Source of the DNA: Armatimonadota bacterium
Lineage (GTDB): Bacteria; Armatimonadota; UBA5829; DSUL01
Direction of reading: 5' to 3'
Length of the DNA: 64,000 bases
Assembly: GCA_025998755.1 (NCBI GenBank)
Contig: AP024674.1
Span: 558,001 to 622,000 of the forward strand
The notes below the pieces were generated by a model, which ran no database searches, had not been told where the DNA came from, and saw only the letters and a list, made by a program, of their open reading frames with translations. The position numbers and the translations under genes were made by a program. Positions 52,244-61,825 of the stretch are shown piece after piece. Numbering within the stretch: position 1 is the first letter of the stretch; each line of letters begins with the position of its first letter.

Positions 52244-54658
52244 ATGGCTCTCGATCCTGTCTGCGGTATGGAGGTGGACCCGGAATCGGCGGCAGCCTCT
52301 TCATGGGTAGGCGCTCAGGTCTTCTATTTCTGCTCGGATTCGTGCAAGCGGCGGTTCGATGCGTCGCAGTCCCGGTCTGGCCTTTCCAACTCGCCCGCTA
52401 ACACCCGGCCGCTGGACTTGCTGGAAATGGCTCCGTCCTCCCGGCGTCAGCCGCCGGAGCCTCCGCATGCCGCCGGGACGGCCACTGCCACCCTGAACAT
52501 CGGCGGGATGCATTGCGCTTCCTGCGTAGGACGGGTGGAGAAGGCGCTCTCCGGCGTGCCGGGAGTCGTTCGAGCAGCCGTTGATCTGACAACACGCTCA
52601 GCGTCCGTCACTTACGATCCCTCCGCAGCCTCCCCGGAAGACCTGGCCGCTGCTGTCCGCAATGCGGGCTATGAGGCATCGCCCGCCACTGCTGACAGCT
52701 CTCTGGAGCGGGACGATTCCGCAGACGCCGCCTTCTGGTTCCGGCTGATAGCTGCCATTCTCCTGACCCTTCCTGTGTTCGTCCTGGAGATGTTTTTCAT
52801 GGGCTGGGCTCCGGGGCGGTGGTTGTCTCTGGGGTTCAGCGCTCCTGTCGTGTTCTGGGCCGGATGGGAGTTCCACCGGGGCGCCATAGCGTCGGTTCGC
52901 AGACGAAGCGCCGACATGAATACGCTCATCTCGGTGGGCACGCTGACAGCCTTTCTCTACAGCTTCGGCGTGCTTCTGCTTTCGCCTGCCGGGCACGCTG
53001 TCCACACGTACTTCGAGACCGCCGCTGTCATCACTACTGTGATCCTGCTGGGGCGGGCGCTGGAGGCACGGGCGCGGGGAAGAGCCTCCCAGGCCGTGCG
53101 GGCCCTGATGGACCTTCAGCCTCAGACGGCTTGCCTCATCCGGGATGGCGGAGAAGTCCGCATCCCTGTGGAACGTGTGTTCCCCGGCGATATTCTGCTG
53201 GTCCGTCCGGGGGAGCGCATTCCCGTGGACGGTGTCATTGTCTCGGGATCATCCGCAATAGATGAGTCGCTCCTGACGGGCGAGGCGATCCCTGTGGAGA
53301 GAGGAGAAGGCGACACAGTCCTCGGCGGCACCGTGAACTGCCAGGGAGCGTTTACCATGCGCGCCACCCGGGTGGGGAGCGAGACCGCCCTGCAGCAGAT
53401 CGTGCGGCTGGTGCGGGAGGCTCAGGCCGGTAAGGCGCCCGTCCAGCGCCTGGCCGATCGCGTGAGCGCGGTCTTCGTGCCGGCGGTCATCGGGGTGGCC
53501 ATCCTCTCGGCGCTGGTGTGGTACGTGTTCGGCCCGGCCGGGTCCCGCGACGTCATGGCGCTGACGTCCTTCGTCTCTGTGCTGATCATCGCCTGCCCCT
53601 GTGCGCTCGGACTCGCGACGCCTGCCGCGATCATTGTGGGGGTGGGAAGGGGCGCAGAGCGCGGCGTCCTGATCAAAGGCGGTGAAGTCCTGGAGCGCTG
53701 CGGCCGCATCACCACAGTGGTTCTCGACAAGACCGGCACGCTGACCACCGGCAAACCTCAGGTGGCGGAGATCCATCCTGTCGCCGGTGGGCGCGACCAC
53801 CTGCTGCGCCTGGCGGCGGCGGCGGAGAAGCGATCCGAACATCCACTCGCAGTGGCCATCGTGGAGACGGCCGCTTCAGAAGGTCTATCTATTCCCGACC
53901 CGGAGGAGTTCCGCAGCGTCGCGGGAAGCGGCGTGCTTGCCCGGGTGGAAGAGCGGGAAGTCCTGGTTGGCAGCCCGGCGTTCATCGCTGCGAGCGGCAT
54001 CGCCGTGCAGGACGTCCGCAACCGCGTGGATGCCGTCGCCGCCGGTGGCCGGACTCCCATTCTTGCTGCCATTGACGGCAGGGTGGCCGGTGTGTTCGGC
54101 CTGTCCGATTCACTGAGGCCGGAGGCTCCTGCGGCCGTGCGCAGCCTGAAGGCGATGGGCTTCCGGGTACTGTTGGCCACGGGTGACAACCGGCTGGCGG
54201 CGGAGAGCATTGCAGCTGAAGCGGGGATCAAGGGCGTTTTTGCGGAAGCGTCGCCTGCGGGAAAGGCAGAGTGGATCCGCGACCTTCAGGGGCGCGGAGA
54301 GGTGGTGGCTATGGCGGGAGACGGCGTAAATGACGCCCCCGCGCTGGCGCAGGCGGATGTTGGCATAGCCATCGGAGCCGGGGCGGACGTGGCCAAGGAA
54401 GCGTCGGACATTACGCTGGTCGGCGCCAGCCTGGACGGCCTGGTCTATGCCCTGCGCCTCGCCCGCGCCACGCTCCGCGTCATCAAGCAGAATCTGTTTT
54501 TCGCCTTCATCTACAACACCGCGGCCATCCCGCTGGCGGCCGGTGTGTTCTATCCGTTCACCGGATGGAAGCTGGATCCGATGGTTGCCGCGCTGGCGAT
54601 GGCCGCGAGCTCCGTGTCCGTGGTCACGAACAGCCTCCGGCTCCGCCGTTTTCGTTGA
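52244..54658 (+). CDS. copA: copper-translocating P1B-type ATPase with YHS and HMA domains
   Basis: 804 aa exporter. Order: YHS-like domain at residues 1-45 (DPVCGMEVD, then [13 protein letters not shown]); HMA domain at about 85-150 with the copper-binding GMHCASC; eight membrane helices with the CPC metal motif ([14 protein letters not shown]); actuator TGEAIP; phosphorylation site [17 protein letters not shown]; and hinge [19 protein letters not shown] plus HMA indicates Cu+ (or Ag+). The YHS domain at the extreme N-terminus is an extra metal-handling module. No CopY/CueR-type regulator adjoins it. Confidence 0.94.
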   Translation: MALDPVCGMEVDPESAAASSWVGAQVFYFCSDSCKRRFDASQSRSGLSNSPANTRPLDLLEMAPSSRRQPPEPPHAAGTATATLNIGGMHCASCVGRVEKALSGVPGVVRAAVDLTTRSASVTYDPSAASPEDLAAAVRNAGYEASPATADSSLERDDSADAAFWFRLIAAILLTLPVFVLEMFFMGWAPGRWLSLGFSAPVVFWAGWEFHRGAIASVRRRSADMNTLISVGTLTAFLYSFGVLLLSPAGHAVHTYFETAAVITTVILLGRALEARARGRASQAVRALMDLQPQTACLIRDGGEVRIPVERVFPGDILLVRPGERIPVDGVIVSGSSAIDESLLTGEAIPVERGEGDTVLGGTVNCQGAFTMRATRVGSETALQQIVRLVREAQAGKAPVQRLADRVSAVFVPAVIGVAILSALVWYVFGPAGSRDVMALTSFVSVLIIACPCALGLATPAAIIVGVGRGAERGVLIKGGEVLERCGRITTVVLDKTGTLTTGKPQVAEIHPVAGGRDHLLRLAAAAEKRSEHPLAVAIVETAASEGLSIPDPEEFRSVAGSGVLARVEEREVLVGSPAFIAASGIAVQDVRNRVDAVAAGGRTPILAAIDGRVAGVFGLSDSLRPEAPAAVRSLKAMGFRVLLATGDNRLAAESIAAEAGIKGVFAEASPAGKAEWIRDLQGRGEVVAMAGDGVNDAPALAQADVGIAIGAGADVAKEASDITLVGASLDGLVYALRLARATLRVIKQNLFFAFIYNTAAIPLAAGVFYPFTGWKLDPMVAALAMAASSVSVVTNSLRLRRFR

Positions 54659-54674
54659 TTGTTGACAGGCTGCT

Positions 54675-55019
54675 TTAGACTTTGGGGGTCTCGTGGAGCA
54701 TGAACGGGTTCCCCTCAGAGTCCACGAACCCGGCCATCCGGCAGACGGGAGTCTCTTCCTCCCACGTCGGCTCCAGCCCTCTGGACTGCAGCTCCGCCAC
54801 CGCATCGGCGATCCGCGGAACATTGAATGCGATGGTGCCGGATGGCTGGCGCTCCTCGCCACGGTACAGACCGAACGCCGTGCCTCCCACGTCGAACTCG
54901 GCGTACACGCCTTCCACCCGGAACGGCTCCGGTAGCCCCAGATTCTCGCGGTAGAAACGGATGGCGTGCTCCAGATCCTCCACGCTGTATGCGACGAAAT
55001 CAACGCCTCGAATCTCCAC
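54675..55019 (-). CDS. VOC (glyoxalase/bleomycin-resistance fold) family protein
   Basis: 114 aa small cytosolic protein with one VOC module: FVAYSVEDLEHAIRFYRENLG at the N-terminus and MAGFVDSEGNPFMLHET at the C-terminus, the latter with the metal-ligand Glu position. The substrate is unknown; most such proteins are enzymes or binding proteins acting as dimers. The GTG start at 55019 is chosen because AAGGAGG lies about 6 nt upstream; a longer in-frame form would add 18 non-conserved residues. Convergent with the copper ATPase gene, 16 nt apart. Confidence 0.85.
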   Translation of the reverse strand: MEIRGVDFVAYSVEDLEHAIRFYRENLGLPEPFRVEGVYAEFDVGGTAFGLYRGEERQPSGTIAFNVPRIADAVAELQSRGLEPTWEEETPVCRMAGFVDSEGNPFMLHETPKV

Positions 55020-55085
55020 TGTCGTCCTCCTTCCGCCCGCAGGGGTAGTGCCGTTGTACCCCCCGGGCGACACAGTTTACCCGGA

Positions 55086-55113
55086 TTGAGGAATGGGGCG
55101 CGACGGGTAAGAT
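55086..55113 (+). promoter_or_regulatory. weak promoter candidate for an unassigned transcript
   Basis: TTGAGG (55086-55091), 16 bp, TAAGAT (55108-55113). Each hexamer matches the consensus at 4 of 6 positions. On its own this is weak; it is listed because a good terminator lies downstream on the same strand with no gene between. Confidence 0.25.
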
Positions 55114-55119
55114 TTGCAT

Positions 55120-55362
55120 CCTGGCGATATGGTCGGCGTCCGTTCAGGCTCCCGCCGCGATGCGGTTTTCCGGGAACGTGTTTCTGTATTCTCTCCTACG
55201 CTGGTTCAGCCGTGCGGCGCATCCGAGATGAGTCGATCCCGCATCCTGCAATGCACGGTCTCGATACGTGCATCTGAGGCCGCGATACTCGACCAGCGCA
55301 AAGTAGCGTAGAGATGGAGTAGGGCCGACGATTGGCGCGCGGCCCGGGGCCAATCGGTTTTT
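55120..55362 (+). ncRNA. candidate small RNA locus (unidentified)
   Basis: The 397-nt gap between the VOC and MogA-like genes (both minus strand) holds plus-strand structure: a hairpin ATGCACG-N9-CGTGCAT (55251-55273) and a terminator (55329-55362), with a weak promoter candidate at 55086-55113. No gene ends here on the plus strand. The sequence does not look like tRNA, tmRNA, SRP or 6S RNA to me. In-frame translation gives only a 65-residue unrecognised peptide. Presence of a transcript is inference. Confidence 0.3.
55329..55362 (+). terminator. orphan rho-independent terminator
   Basis: CGATTGGC (55329-55336) pairs with GCCAATCG (55349-55356) around a GC-rich loop and is followed by GTTTTT. 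The T tract exists only on the plus strand, where no upstream gene needs it. Confidence 0.65.
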
Positions 55363-55416
55363 GTTGGGCACCCAGCGAGCTGTGTGCTGGCCGGTTCCTG
55401 GCTGCAGACGAGCCCC

Positions 55417-55896
55417 TCAGGCGGCGTCAGCGTTGATTGTCGCCACCGCGTGTTTCAGTGCGGGCAGAATGACCTGCATCGCCTGCCTGGCAAAGTCCGG
55501 GTTTCCTTGCACGCTGACCACCAGAGTCTTGTTCCGGATGCCTGCAACCCCGCGGCTCAGCATCGCGCGCGGGCTCTTCTGCGTGCCTGCCTGGCGGATC
55601 GCCTCAGGGATGCCGGGAATCATAATCTGCAGGATGCCCGCCAGCGCATCCGGCGTCACATCCGTGCTCGCGATGCCCGTCCCGCCTGTCGTGATGACCA
55701 ATTGAATGTCGGACTCCGGTTTGCACCACTTCTCCACCACAGCCGAAATCAGCCCCTTGTCCTCTGGCACCACCTGGTGCTGCTTCACGGAGAAGGTCTC
55801 GGGAGGCAAACAGTCGCGAATGGCAGGCCCGCTGGTGTCGAAAGCGAGCCCCTCTGCGGCAGCGCCGTTCACGGTCAGGATGGCGACGTTGATCAT
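55417..55896 (-). CDS. MogA/MoaB-like molybdopterin-binding protein
   Basis: 159 aa. The fold signature is VITTGGTGIASTDVTPDAL, the substrate-binding loop of MogA/MoaB enzymes that adenylylate molybdopterin before molybdenum insertion; NKTLVVSVQGNP near the C-terminus also fits (compare the GSP/GNP loop). MogA and MoaB cannot be separated with certainty. No other molybdenum cofactor gene lies in the window. Confidence 0.85.
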   Translation of the reverse strand: MINVAILTVNGAAAEGLAFDTSGPAIRDCLPPETFSVKQHQVVPEDKGLISAVVEKWCKPESDIQLVITTGGTGIASTDVTPDALAGILQIMIPGIPEAIRQAGTQKSPRAMLSRGVAGIRNKTLVVSVQGNPDFARQAMQVILPALKHAVATINADAA

Positions 55897-55986
55897 GGTG
55901 TGGCCACACCTCCGTCTTGCGAGTTGCGCGGTCGGCCTCCGTGCCTCCGCGTTGACGTTGTTCCATACAGCAGCCCCGTTTCAACA

Positions 55987-56020
55987 GAAAGGGGACTCAC
56001 CCAGACGGATGAGTCCCCGT
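55987..56020 (-). terminator. rho-independent terminator after hppA
   Basis: On the minus strand GGGGACTCA (56020-56012) pairs with TGAGTCCCC (56001-55993), 10-nt loop, followed by TTTCTGTT. It lies 46 nt after the hppA stop. Confidence 0.75.
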
Positions 56021-56065
56021 GCATCGCTTATCGCCGGCTTTCCTGTGAGAAGCCGGAAACACTCC

Positions 56066-58429
56066 TCAGGCAGCTTCGTCGACGCCGCCTCGCTTGCTCC
56101 AGAGCGTTGCACCTGCCAGCGCGATGACCGCGACGATGGCTACCACGGCGCGCGCGCCATTGGTCATATCGTCCAGAGCGATCGGGGCGATCAGGAGGGC
56201 CACCAGATTCATCACCTTGATGAGCGGGTTCAGAGCGGGACCGGCCGTGTCCTTAAACGGATCTCCGACAGTGTCGCCGACCACGGTCGCCTTATGCTCG
56301 TCCGTGCCCTTGCCGCCGAACATCCCGTCTTCGACCTTCTTCTTGGCGTTGTCCCACAGGCCGCCCGCATTGGACAGCAGCACGGCCAGGAGCTGCCCGG
56401 AGAGGATGGCTCCCGCCAGGAATCCGCCCAGAGCCTCGAACCCTAGCGCGAACGCCACCATCACCGGCGCAAACACGGCCAGAACGGCGGGGCTCAAAAG
56501 CTCCTTCTGAGCGGCGGCGGTGCAGATGGACACGCACCGCTGATAGTCGGGCTTGCCTTCCTCGGAACCGCTGCGCGGGTCATACTCCATGATCCCCTTG
56601 ATCTCGCGGAACTGGCGCCGAACCTCTTCCACAAGCTGGAACGCCGCGCGGCTGACCGCGTTGATGGCGAACGAGCTGAACAGGAAAGGCACGGCACCTC
56701 CGATCAGCAGCCCGACGAACACCTTGGTCAGGTTCACCCGGATGGCGTCCAGTCCCGTGTCCGCCATATAGCTTCCGTAGAGTGCGGTGGCCGCAAGAAC
56801 GGCGGTGGCAATCGCAAGCCCCTTGGTCAGAGCCTTGGTGGTGTTGCCCACCGCATCCAGCTTGGCGACGATCTTGTGAGCATTGCTGTCCGCACCCACG
56901 TCCTTAAGCGCGCCGGACATCTCGAAGATGCCGTTCGCGTTGTCGGAGATTGGGCCGTAGGTGTCCATCGCCAGCATAAAGCCGGTGGTGGAAAGTAGAC
57001 CCAGTCCGGCCAGCGCCACGCCGTAGGCGGCCATCTCAGGGATGCCTGCGAACAGCAGGGACGAACAGATCATGCTGACCGCGATGGCCGTAATGGCCCA
57101 CACGGACGACTCCAGTCCGGAGGCGAAGCCGCTCAAAATGACGGTCGCCGGGCCGGTGCGCGCCTGCTTGGCGGCCTCTGTGACCGGCTTGCGGTGCGTG
57201 GAGGTGAAATACTCCGTCAGCCTCTCGATGACCAGCGCCAGCACCACACCCACCAGGTTCGCCAGCGCGAACCTCCACCACTCCAGATGAACGCCGTCCA
57301 CCGTGGTGATCGGCTGGATGTGGAACACGTACCAGGACACTCCGAAGAAGCCCAGAATGGCCAGAATGGCGGCCACCCAGAACCCGAAGCTGATGGGGCG
57401 CATCGGATCCATCGAGAGATCGTCGGAACCGCGCACGCTGTAGATCCCGATGATGCTGGCCACTACGCCCACCGCGCGGATGAGCAGCGGGTAGACCACC
57501 AGCGCCAGAACGGAAGGCCCTCCGCCCACTACGTGCATCGCCGCGGCGCCCAGGATGATGGCCGCGACCAGCGTAACCTCGTAGCTCTCGAAGACGTCGG
57601 CCGCCATACCGGCGCAGTCGCCGACGTTGTCTCCCACGTTGTCGGCGATGGTCGCAGCGTTGCGGGGATCGTCCTCCGGGATATTCTTCTCCACCTTGCC
57701 CACCAGGTCGGCGCCCACGTCAGCGGCCTTGGTGTAGATGCCACCACCGATCCTCATGAACAGGGCCGCCAGACATCCGCCGAACCCGAAGCCCACCAGC
57801 ACCTTCATGGACTGGTTGCCGAAGATGAAGAAGATGATACAGGCTCCCAGCAGGCCGAGTCCCACGGTGGCCATACCGGAGACGGATCCGGAGCGGAACG
57901 CCACATACAGCGCGTGGCGGAAGCTGCTCAGCGCCGCGTGCGCGACCCGGCAGTTGGCCTTCACCGCCATCATCATCCCCACCAGACCGGCGGTGTAGGA
58001 GGCGGCGACGCCCAGCACGAACGCGATTGCCACCCCGATATACAGCGGAATCGCCACTCCCTCCACGTTGTAGAGCGGGTTGTCCTTGTAAAGGATGATC
58101 AGGGCGATGAAGATGATGATCACGAACCAGATCATCGTGGCCATCTGCTTCTTCAGATAGGCCCACGCCCCTTCCTGGACCGCTCGCGATACCTGCACCA
58201 TGCCGGTGCTGCCCGGGTCTTCCTTGGAGATAGAGAAATACCACCAGAGACCAAACAGCAGCCCGATGATGGCGGTGATGAACACCAGCACCACCACCGG
58301 CATCACGATGCTCAGTTCGCTGAAGGGGGGCAGCTCGATGGCCTCTGCAGCCAGGGCCGGGGTGGCTGTCAACGCTGCCAGGAGCCCCAGCGCAAAGACC
58401 GAGCCAAGAGTTCTGCAGAGTCTAAGCAA
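56066..58429 (-). CDS. hppA: membrane-bound H+-translocating pyrophosphatase, K+-independent type
   Basis: 787 aa, about 16 membrane helices. Hydrolyses pyrophosphate to pump protons. DVGADLVGKVEKNIPEDDPRN and DNVGDNVGDCAGMAADVFE are the substrate-site motifs, and a third acidic cluster is near the C-terminus (GDTVGDPFKDTAGPALNPLIK). The VGNTTKA segment has lysine where K+-dependent enzymes have alanine, so K+ independence and H+ rather than Na+ transport are expected. TTG at 58429 is preferred (GGAGAGG about 9 nt upstream; the protein then starts with a signal-like helix); a GTG at 58483 adds 18 residues. Confidence 0.96.
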   Translation of the reverse strand: MLRLCRTLGSVFALGLLAALTATPALAAEAIELPPFSELSIVMPVVVLVFITAIIGLLFGLWWYFSISKEDPGSTGMVQVSRAVQEGAWAYLKKQMATMIWFVIIIFIALIILYKDNPLYNVEGVAIPLYIGVAIAFVLGVAASYTAGLVGMMMAVKANCRVAHAALSSFRHALYVAFRSGSVSGMATVGLGLLGACIIFFIFGNQSMKVLVGFGFGGCLAALFMRIGGGIYTKAADVGADLVGKVEKNIPEDDPRNAATIADNVGDNVGDCAGMAADVFESYEVTLVAAIILGAAAMHVVGGGPSVLALVVYPLLIRAVGVVASIIGIYSVRGSDDLSMDPMRPISFGFWVAAILAILGFFGVSWYVFHIQPITTVDGVHLEWWRFALANLVGVVLALVIERLTEYFTSTHRKPVTEAAKQARTGPATVILSGFASGLESSVWAITAIAVSMICSSLLFAGIPEMAAYGVALAGLGLLSTTGFMLAMDTYGPISDNANGIFEMSGALKDVGADSNAHKIVAKLDAVGNTTKALTKGLAIATAVLAATALYGSYMADTGLDAIRVNLTKVFVGLLIGGAVPFLFSSFAINAVSRAAFQLVEEVRRQFREIKGIMEYDPRSGSEEGKPDYQRCVSICTAAAQKELLSPAVLAVFAPVMVAFALGFEALGGFLAGAILSGQLLAVLLSNAGGLWDNAKKKVEDGMFGGKGTDEHKATVVGDTVGDPFKDTAGPALNPLIKVMNLVALLIAPIALDDMTNGARAVVAIVAVIALAGATLWSKRGGVDEAA

Positions 58430-58602
58430 TGATTCAGTCCTCTCCTTCCTGGTCCCCGCAGCGTTCTGCGCGCCTTCAGGCACGCGTGGCGACGCCGCAG
58501 GGATGGAAATGAATCGAAACAGGGTCTTGCCGCGGCGGGGGATGCAGCCGTCCGGCAGTGGGGACCGTCCGGCGCCCGCAAGCCCGGCAGGAAGCCGCGG
58601 GG

Positions 58603-58631
58603 ATTATGTTGTCTTTCACATCTGCTGTCAA
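58603..58631 (-). promoter_or_regulatory. hppA promoter
   Basis: Minus strand: TTGACA (58631-58626), 17 bp, CATAAT (58608-58603). Same hexamers as the dnaK promoter. Leader of about 170 nt to the TTG start. Confidence 0.75.
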
Positions 58632-58667
58632 CTGCGCGGGGTGTCCCTGGCGGTGCCTGCTTTGAAC

Positions 58668-58696
58668 TTGCGCGGCAGGGGTGGTGGTGGCAAAAT
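58668..58696 (+). promoter_or_regulatory. putative trxB promoter
   Basis: TTGCGC (58668-58673), 17 bp, CAAAAT (58691-58696), about 60 nt before the trxB ATG and back-to-back with the hppA promoter. Moderate match. The 58430-58755 gap holds these two promoters and their leaders; nothing else is evident. Confidence 0.45.
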
Positions 58697-58755
58697 GCGG
58701 CGGGCGGTTTCGGCTGCTCATTCTGTGGAAGTCTTTCGACGGGGAAGGAGATACC

Positions 58756-59694
58756 ATGCAGGACAGCGTTCGCAAGGTCACCATACTGGGCACGGGCCCG
58801 GCCGGTCTTACGGCCGCCATCTATACCGCACGCGCAAACCTCCAGCCGCTGGTCGTCGCGGGCAACACGCCCGGAGGCCAGCTGACCATTACCACAGAGG
58901 TGGAGAACTATCCCGGTTTCGAACACGGCATCACCGGGCCCGAACTCATGGACGTCATGCGCCGTCAGGCGGAGCGATTCGGGGCGGAAATTGTTACGGG
59001 GGATGCTGTCTCGGCTGATCTGCAGGCCCGGCCGTTCCGCATCGCGCTGGAGGACGGCACAAACATCCAGACTCATTCCCTCATCATCGCGACCGGCGCT
59101 TCGGCGCGCTGGCTGGGCCTGGAATCCGAATCCCGTCTGATGGGCCGCGGCGTCTCGGCGTGCGCCACCTGCGACGGCTTCTTCTTCCGCGATCAGGACG
59201 TGGTGGTCGTCGGGGGCGGGGACACGGCCATGGAAGAGGCACTGTTCCTGACGAAGTTCGCCAGTAAGGTCACCGTGGTGCACCGGCGGGATCAGCTCCG
59301 CGCCTCTCGCATTATGCAGCAGCGGGCTTTCGACAACCCGAAGATCGAGTTCGTCTGGGATTCCGTTGTGGACGAGATCCACGATGTGGATGCCGGACGG
59401 GTTACCGGCGTGACGCTCCGCAATGTGAAGACCGGCGAGAAGAGCCTGCTGGAATGCGGAGGGGTGTTCATCGCCATCGGACACACACCGAATACCTCGC
59501 TTTTTGCGGGGCAGCTAGAGACCGACGAAGCGGGCTATCTCAAGGTGGACGGAGTCCGCACCGCCATCGAGGGGGTCTACGCTGCCGGAGACGTGGCGGA
59601 TCACGTTTACCGGCAGGCGGTGACCGCTGCGGGCACAGGGTGTCAGGCAGCGATTGAAGCCGAGCGCTGGCTGGCGGCGCAGGGGATCGAATAG
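58756..59694 (+). CDS. trxB: thioredoxin reductase
   Basis: Flavoprotein reducing thioredoxin with NADPH; 312 aa. FAD motif [16 protein letters not shown], redox pair CATC in [10 protein letters not shown]-type context ([10 protein letters not shown] reads as CATC), NADPH motif [13 protein letters not shown] and the C-terminal FAD-binding [15 protein letters not shown]. The start is ATG at 58756 with AAGGAG 5 nt upstream; in-frame codons further upstream cover the promoter. Confidence 0.96.
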   Translation: MQDSVRKVTILGTGPAGLTAAIYTARANLQPLVVAGNTPGGQLTITTEVENYPGFEHGITGPELMDVMRRQAERFGAEIVTGDAVSADLQARPFRIALEDGTNIQTHSLIIATGASARWLGLESESRLMGRGVSACATCDGFFFRDQDVVVVGGGDTAMEEALFLTKFASKVTVVHRRDQLRASRIMQQRAFDNPKIEFVWDSVVDEIHDVDAGRVTGVTLRNVKTGEKSLLECGGVFIAIGHTPNTSLFAGQLETDEAGYLKVDGVRTAIEGVYAAGDVADHVYRQAVTAAGTGCQAAIEAERWLAAQGIE

Positions 59695-59721
59695 AACATC
59701 TTGTGCGGCGGAAACGCGACC

Positions 59722-60774
59722 ATGTCCAATCTGGCCGAAAAGCACCGTAGCGCCGGGGCCATCATGGGCGAAGCCGGAGGCAAGGAGTTCCCTAGGGTCT
59801 ACGGGGAGCCTGTCGCGGAGTTCCGCGCGGCGGGTGAAGGCGCGGCGCTCTTCGATCTTTCGCTGCGCGGCAAAGTGGAAGTGACGGGGCCGGATGCCGT
59901 GCCGTTCTTGAACGGCATTGTCTCGGCGGATGTCGCCGGACTGGAAGCCGGCCGTTGGTGTTTCGCGGCGATTCTGGACACCCGCGGGCGCTACCGGGCC
60001 GACCTCCGCATCTTCCGCCTGAAGGACAGAATCCTGCTGGACACTCCTCCGTTTGCCCAGCAGGATGTCCTCCAGATGCTGCTGGAGATGCGCCTTCGCT
60101 CGCGCGCCCAGATCCGGGATCTGACCGATGACCTTGCGCTCCTCAGCCTCCAAGGGCCCCGCGCAAGAGTTGTCTGGCGCAATGCGGGGCTGGGAGACGC
60201 GCCCGGGGAGGGGGCCGTTCTGGAGTTGCCGGATCCTCCTGTGGCCGTCGCCGGATACAGCGAGACGCCAGCCGGTGGCCTTTGGGTGCATCTTCCTGCC
60301 ACCCGTGCCGTTGCTTTATGGGACGCCCTCCTCGCGGCGGGGGCGGCGCCGTGTGGTCTGGAGACGCTTCGGGTGCTGCGGATCGAAGCGGGTCTCCCGG
60401 CGTGGGGGGTGGATATAGACACGGCGGTCATCCCTATCGAGGCCGGGCAGAAGAGAGCGCTTTGCTTCAGCAAGTGCTATCCCGGACAGGAGGTGGTCTC
60501 GCGCATCCATTTCCGGGGACACGTGAACCGCTATCTGCAGATCCTGCGTGTCCCCTCGGGAGAGATACCGCCGCCCGGCGCGCGGATCCTTTCCGGAGGC
60601 CGGGATGTGGGCGCTGTCACATCAAGCGGGAGGAATGCCTGGACGGGAGAGGTGTTCGCTCTGGGATACGTCCGCCGGCAGACGCTTTTGCAGAAGGATC
60701 CTCTGGAGGTGGTCTGGGAAGGTAGGGCAACCACGGTCAATGCGGAGCCTCTCCCGTATAGCCCGGTGGAGTAG
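59722..60774 (+). CDS. ygfZ: YgfZ/GcvT-like folate-binding protein
   Basis: 350 aa, aminomethyltransferase fold. The YgfZ hallmark K-C-x-x-G-Q-E is present as SKCYPGQEVV near residue 255, after RIEAGLPAWGVDID. YgfZ-type proteins use folate to help iron-sulfur cluster enzyme maturation; GcvT proper would be expected with gcvH/gcvP, which are absent here. ATG 59722 is chosen over TTG 59701; neither has a strong Shine-Dalgarno. Lies 27 nt after trxB, perhaps a shared redox-maintenance operon. Confidence 0.87.
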   Translation: MSNLAEKHRSAGAIMGEAGGKEFPRVYGEPVAEFRAAGEGAALFDLSLRGKVEVTGPDAVPFLNGIVSADVAGLEAGRWCFAAILDTRGRYRADLRIFRLKDRILLDTPPFAQQDVLQMLLEMRLRSRAQIRDLTDDLALLSLQGPRARVVWRNAGLGDAPGEGAVLELPDPPVAVAGYSETPAGGLWVHLPATRAVALWDALLAAGAAPCGLETLRVLRIEAGLPAWGVDIDTAVIPIEAGQKRALCFSKCYPGQEVVSRIHFRGHVNRYLQILRVPSGEIPPPGARILSGGRDVGAVTSSGRNAWTGEVFALGYVRRQTLLQKDPLEVVWEGRATTVNAEPLPYSPVE

Positions 60775-60888
60775 ATTTCTGCCGCCGTCCCCGGCTGTGC
60801 CCTTGGCGAAGACGCCGAATTCGGTCAACATAGCCCGGGGAAGCTCTTCCGCAAGCCGCCATTCCGCGGGAGACCATTGCGCCAAACA

Positions 60889-61722
60889 ATGCCAGATAGA
60901 GTCATCACCATCGCCCACAGTCCGGATTCTGACGACGCCTTCATGTTCTGGGCGCTGACGCACGGAAAGATCCCGACGCCCGGCTTCGACCTGCGTTTCG
61001 TTCTCGCGGATATCGAGACCCTTAACCGGAGGGCGGAGGAGGGAACCTACGAGGTTACAGCCTTCTCCATCCATGCCTATGCCTATCTGGCGGACCGTTA
61101 CGCCCTGATGTCCTGCGGAGCCAGTATGGGCGACGGTTACGGCCCCACGCTGGTGGCGCCGCCGGAGAAGGCGGATCTGCCCCTGGAGGAGATGACCATT
61201 GCCGTTCCGGGCGAACGGACCACGGCGTTCCTGGCGCTGAAACTCTTCCATCCCGAGTTCCGTCACGTTGTGTGTCCCTTTGACGAGATCATTGATCGCG
61301 TCAAAGCCGGTGAAGCCGATGCAGGGCTGATCATTCACGAGGGACAGCTAACGTATGAGGATGAGGGCCTCGTCAAGATCGTGGATCTGGGCGAGGAGTG
61401 GCTGGAGGAGACAGGACTGCCGCTTCCTCTAGGGGGCAACGGTGTGCGGAGGGATATCCCACCGGACGAGCAGCGGCGGCTGACCGAGCTTCTGCGACAG
61501 TCCATCCAGTATGCGCTGACCCATCGCGAAGTGGCGATGCGCTATGCCGAGCAGTTCGGCAGGGGGATGGGCATGGAGCGGGCAGACCGGTTTGTCGGCA
61601 TGTATGTCAACGAATTGACCCTGGACTACGGTGAGCGAGGCAGGAAGGCGGTGGTCGAGCTTTTGACCCGCGCTGCCGCGAAAGGGCTCATTCCGGCAGT
61701 GCCGGATATCTCTTTTGTGTGA
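60889..61722 (+). CDS. mqnD: 1,4-dihydroxy-6-naphthoate synthase (futalosine menaquinone pathway)
   Basis: 277 aa, periplasmic-binding-protein-like fold but an enzyme. AHSPDSDDAFMFWAL, DIETLNRRAEEG and the catalytic histidine in GLIIHEGQLTYEDEGL match MqnD. It indicates menaquinone synthesis through futalosine rather than the classical men route; the other mqn genes are not here. ATG 60889 is preferred; TTG at 60877 is closer to GGGAG and remains possible. Confidence 0.9.
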   Translation: MPDRVITIAHSPDSDDAFMFWALTHGKIPTPGFDLRFVLADIETLNRRAEEGTYEVTAFSIHAYAYLADRYALMSCGASMGDGYGPTLVAPPEKADLPLEEMTIAVPGERTTAFLALKLFHPEFRHVVCPFDEIIDRVKAGEADAGLIIHEGQLTYEDEGLVKIVDLGEEWLEETGLPLPLGGNGVRRDIPPDEQRRLTELLRQSIQYALTHREVAMRYAEQFGRGMGMERADRFVGMYVNELTLDYGERGRKAVVELLTRAAAKGLIPAVPDISFV

Positions 61723-61763
61723 GGGAGCCTTCCGGCTTCTTTACAGTGTGTTCCTTGAAGGCT

Positions 61764-61797
61764 GCGGCCCGAACCTCCAGCAGGTCCGGGCCGCTTT
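61764..61797 (+). terminator. terminator after mqnD
   Basis: GCGGCCCG (61764-61771) pairs with CGGGCCGC (61787-61794), the stem extending inwards through ACCT/AGGT, followed by TTT. Placed 42 nt after mqnD and before the convergent PEP-CTERM gene. Confidence 0.6.
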
Positions 61798-61825
61798 GCT
61801 CATCGTTCTCCTTTTCGGAAGCGTG

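Noticed and set aside
55114-55311. 65-codon plus-strand frame in the VOC-MogA gap
   Set aside because: No recognisable family and no Shine-Dalgarno; the stretch is better explained, if anything, as a structured RNA.
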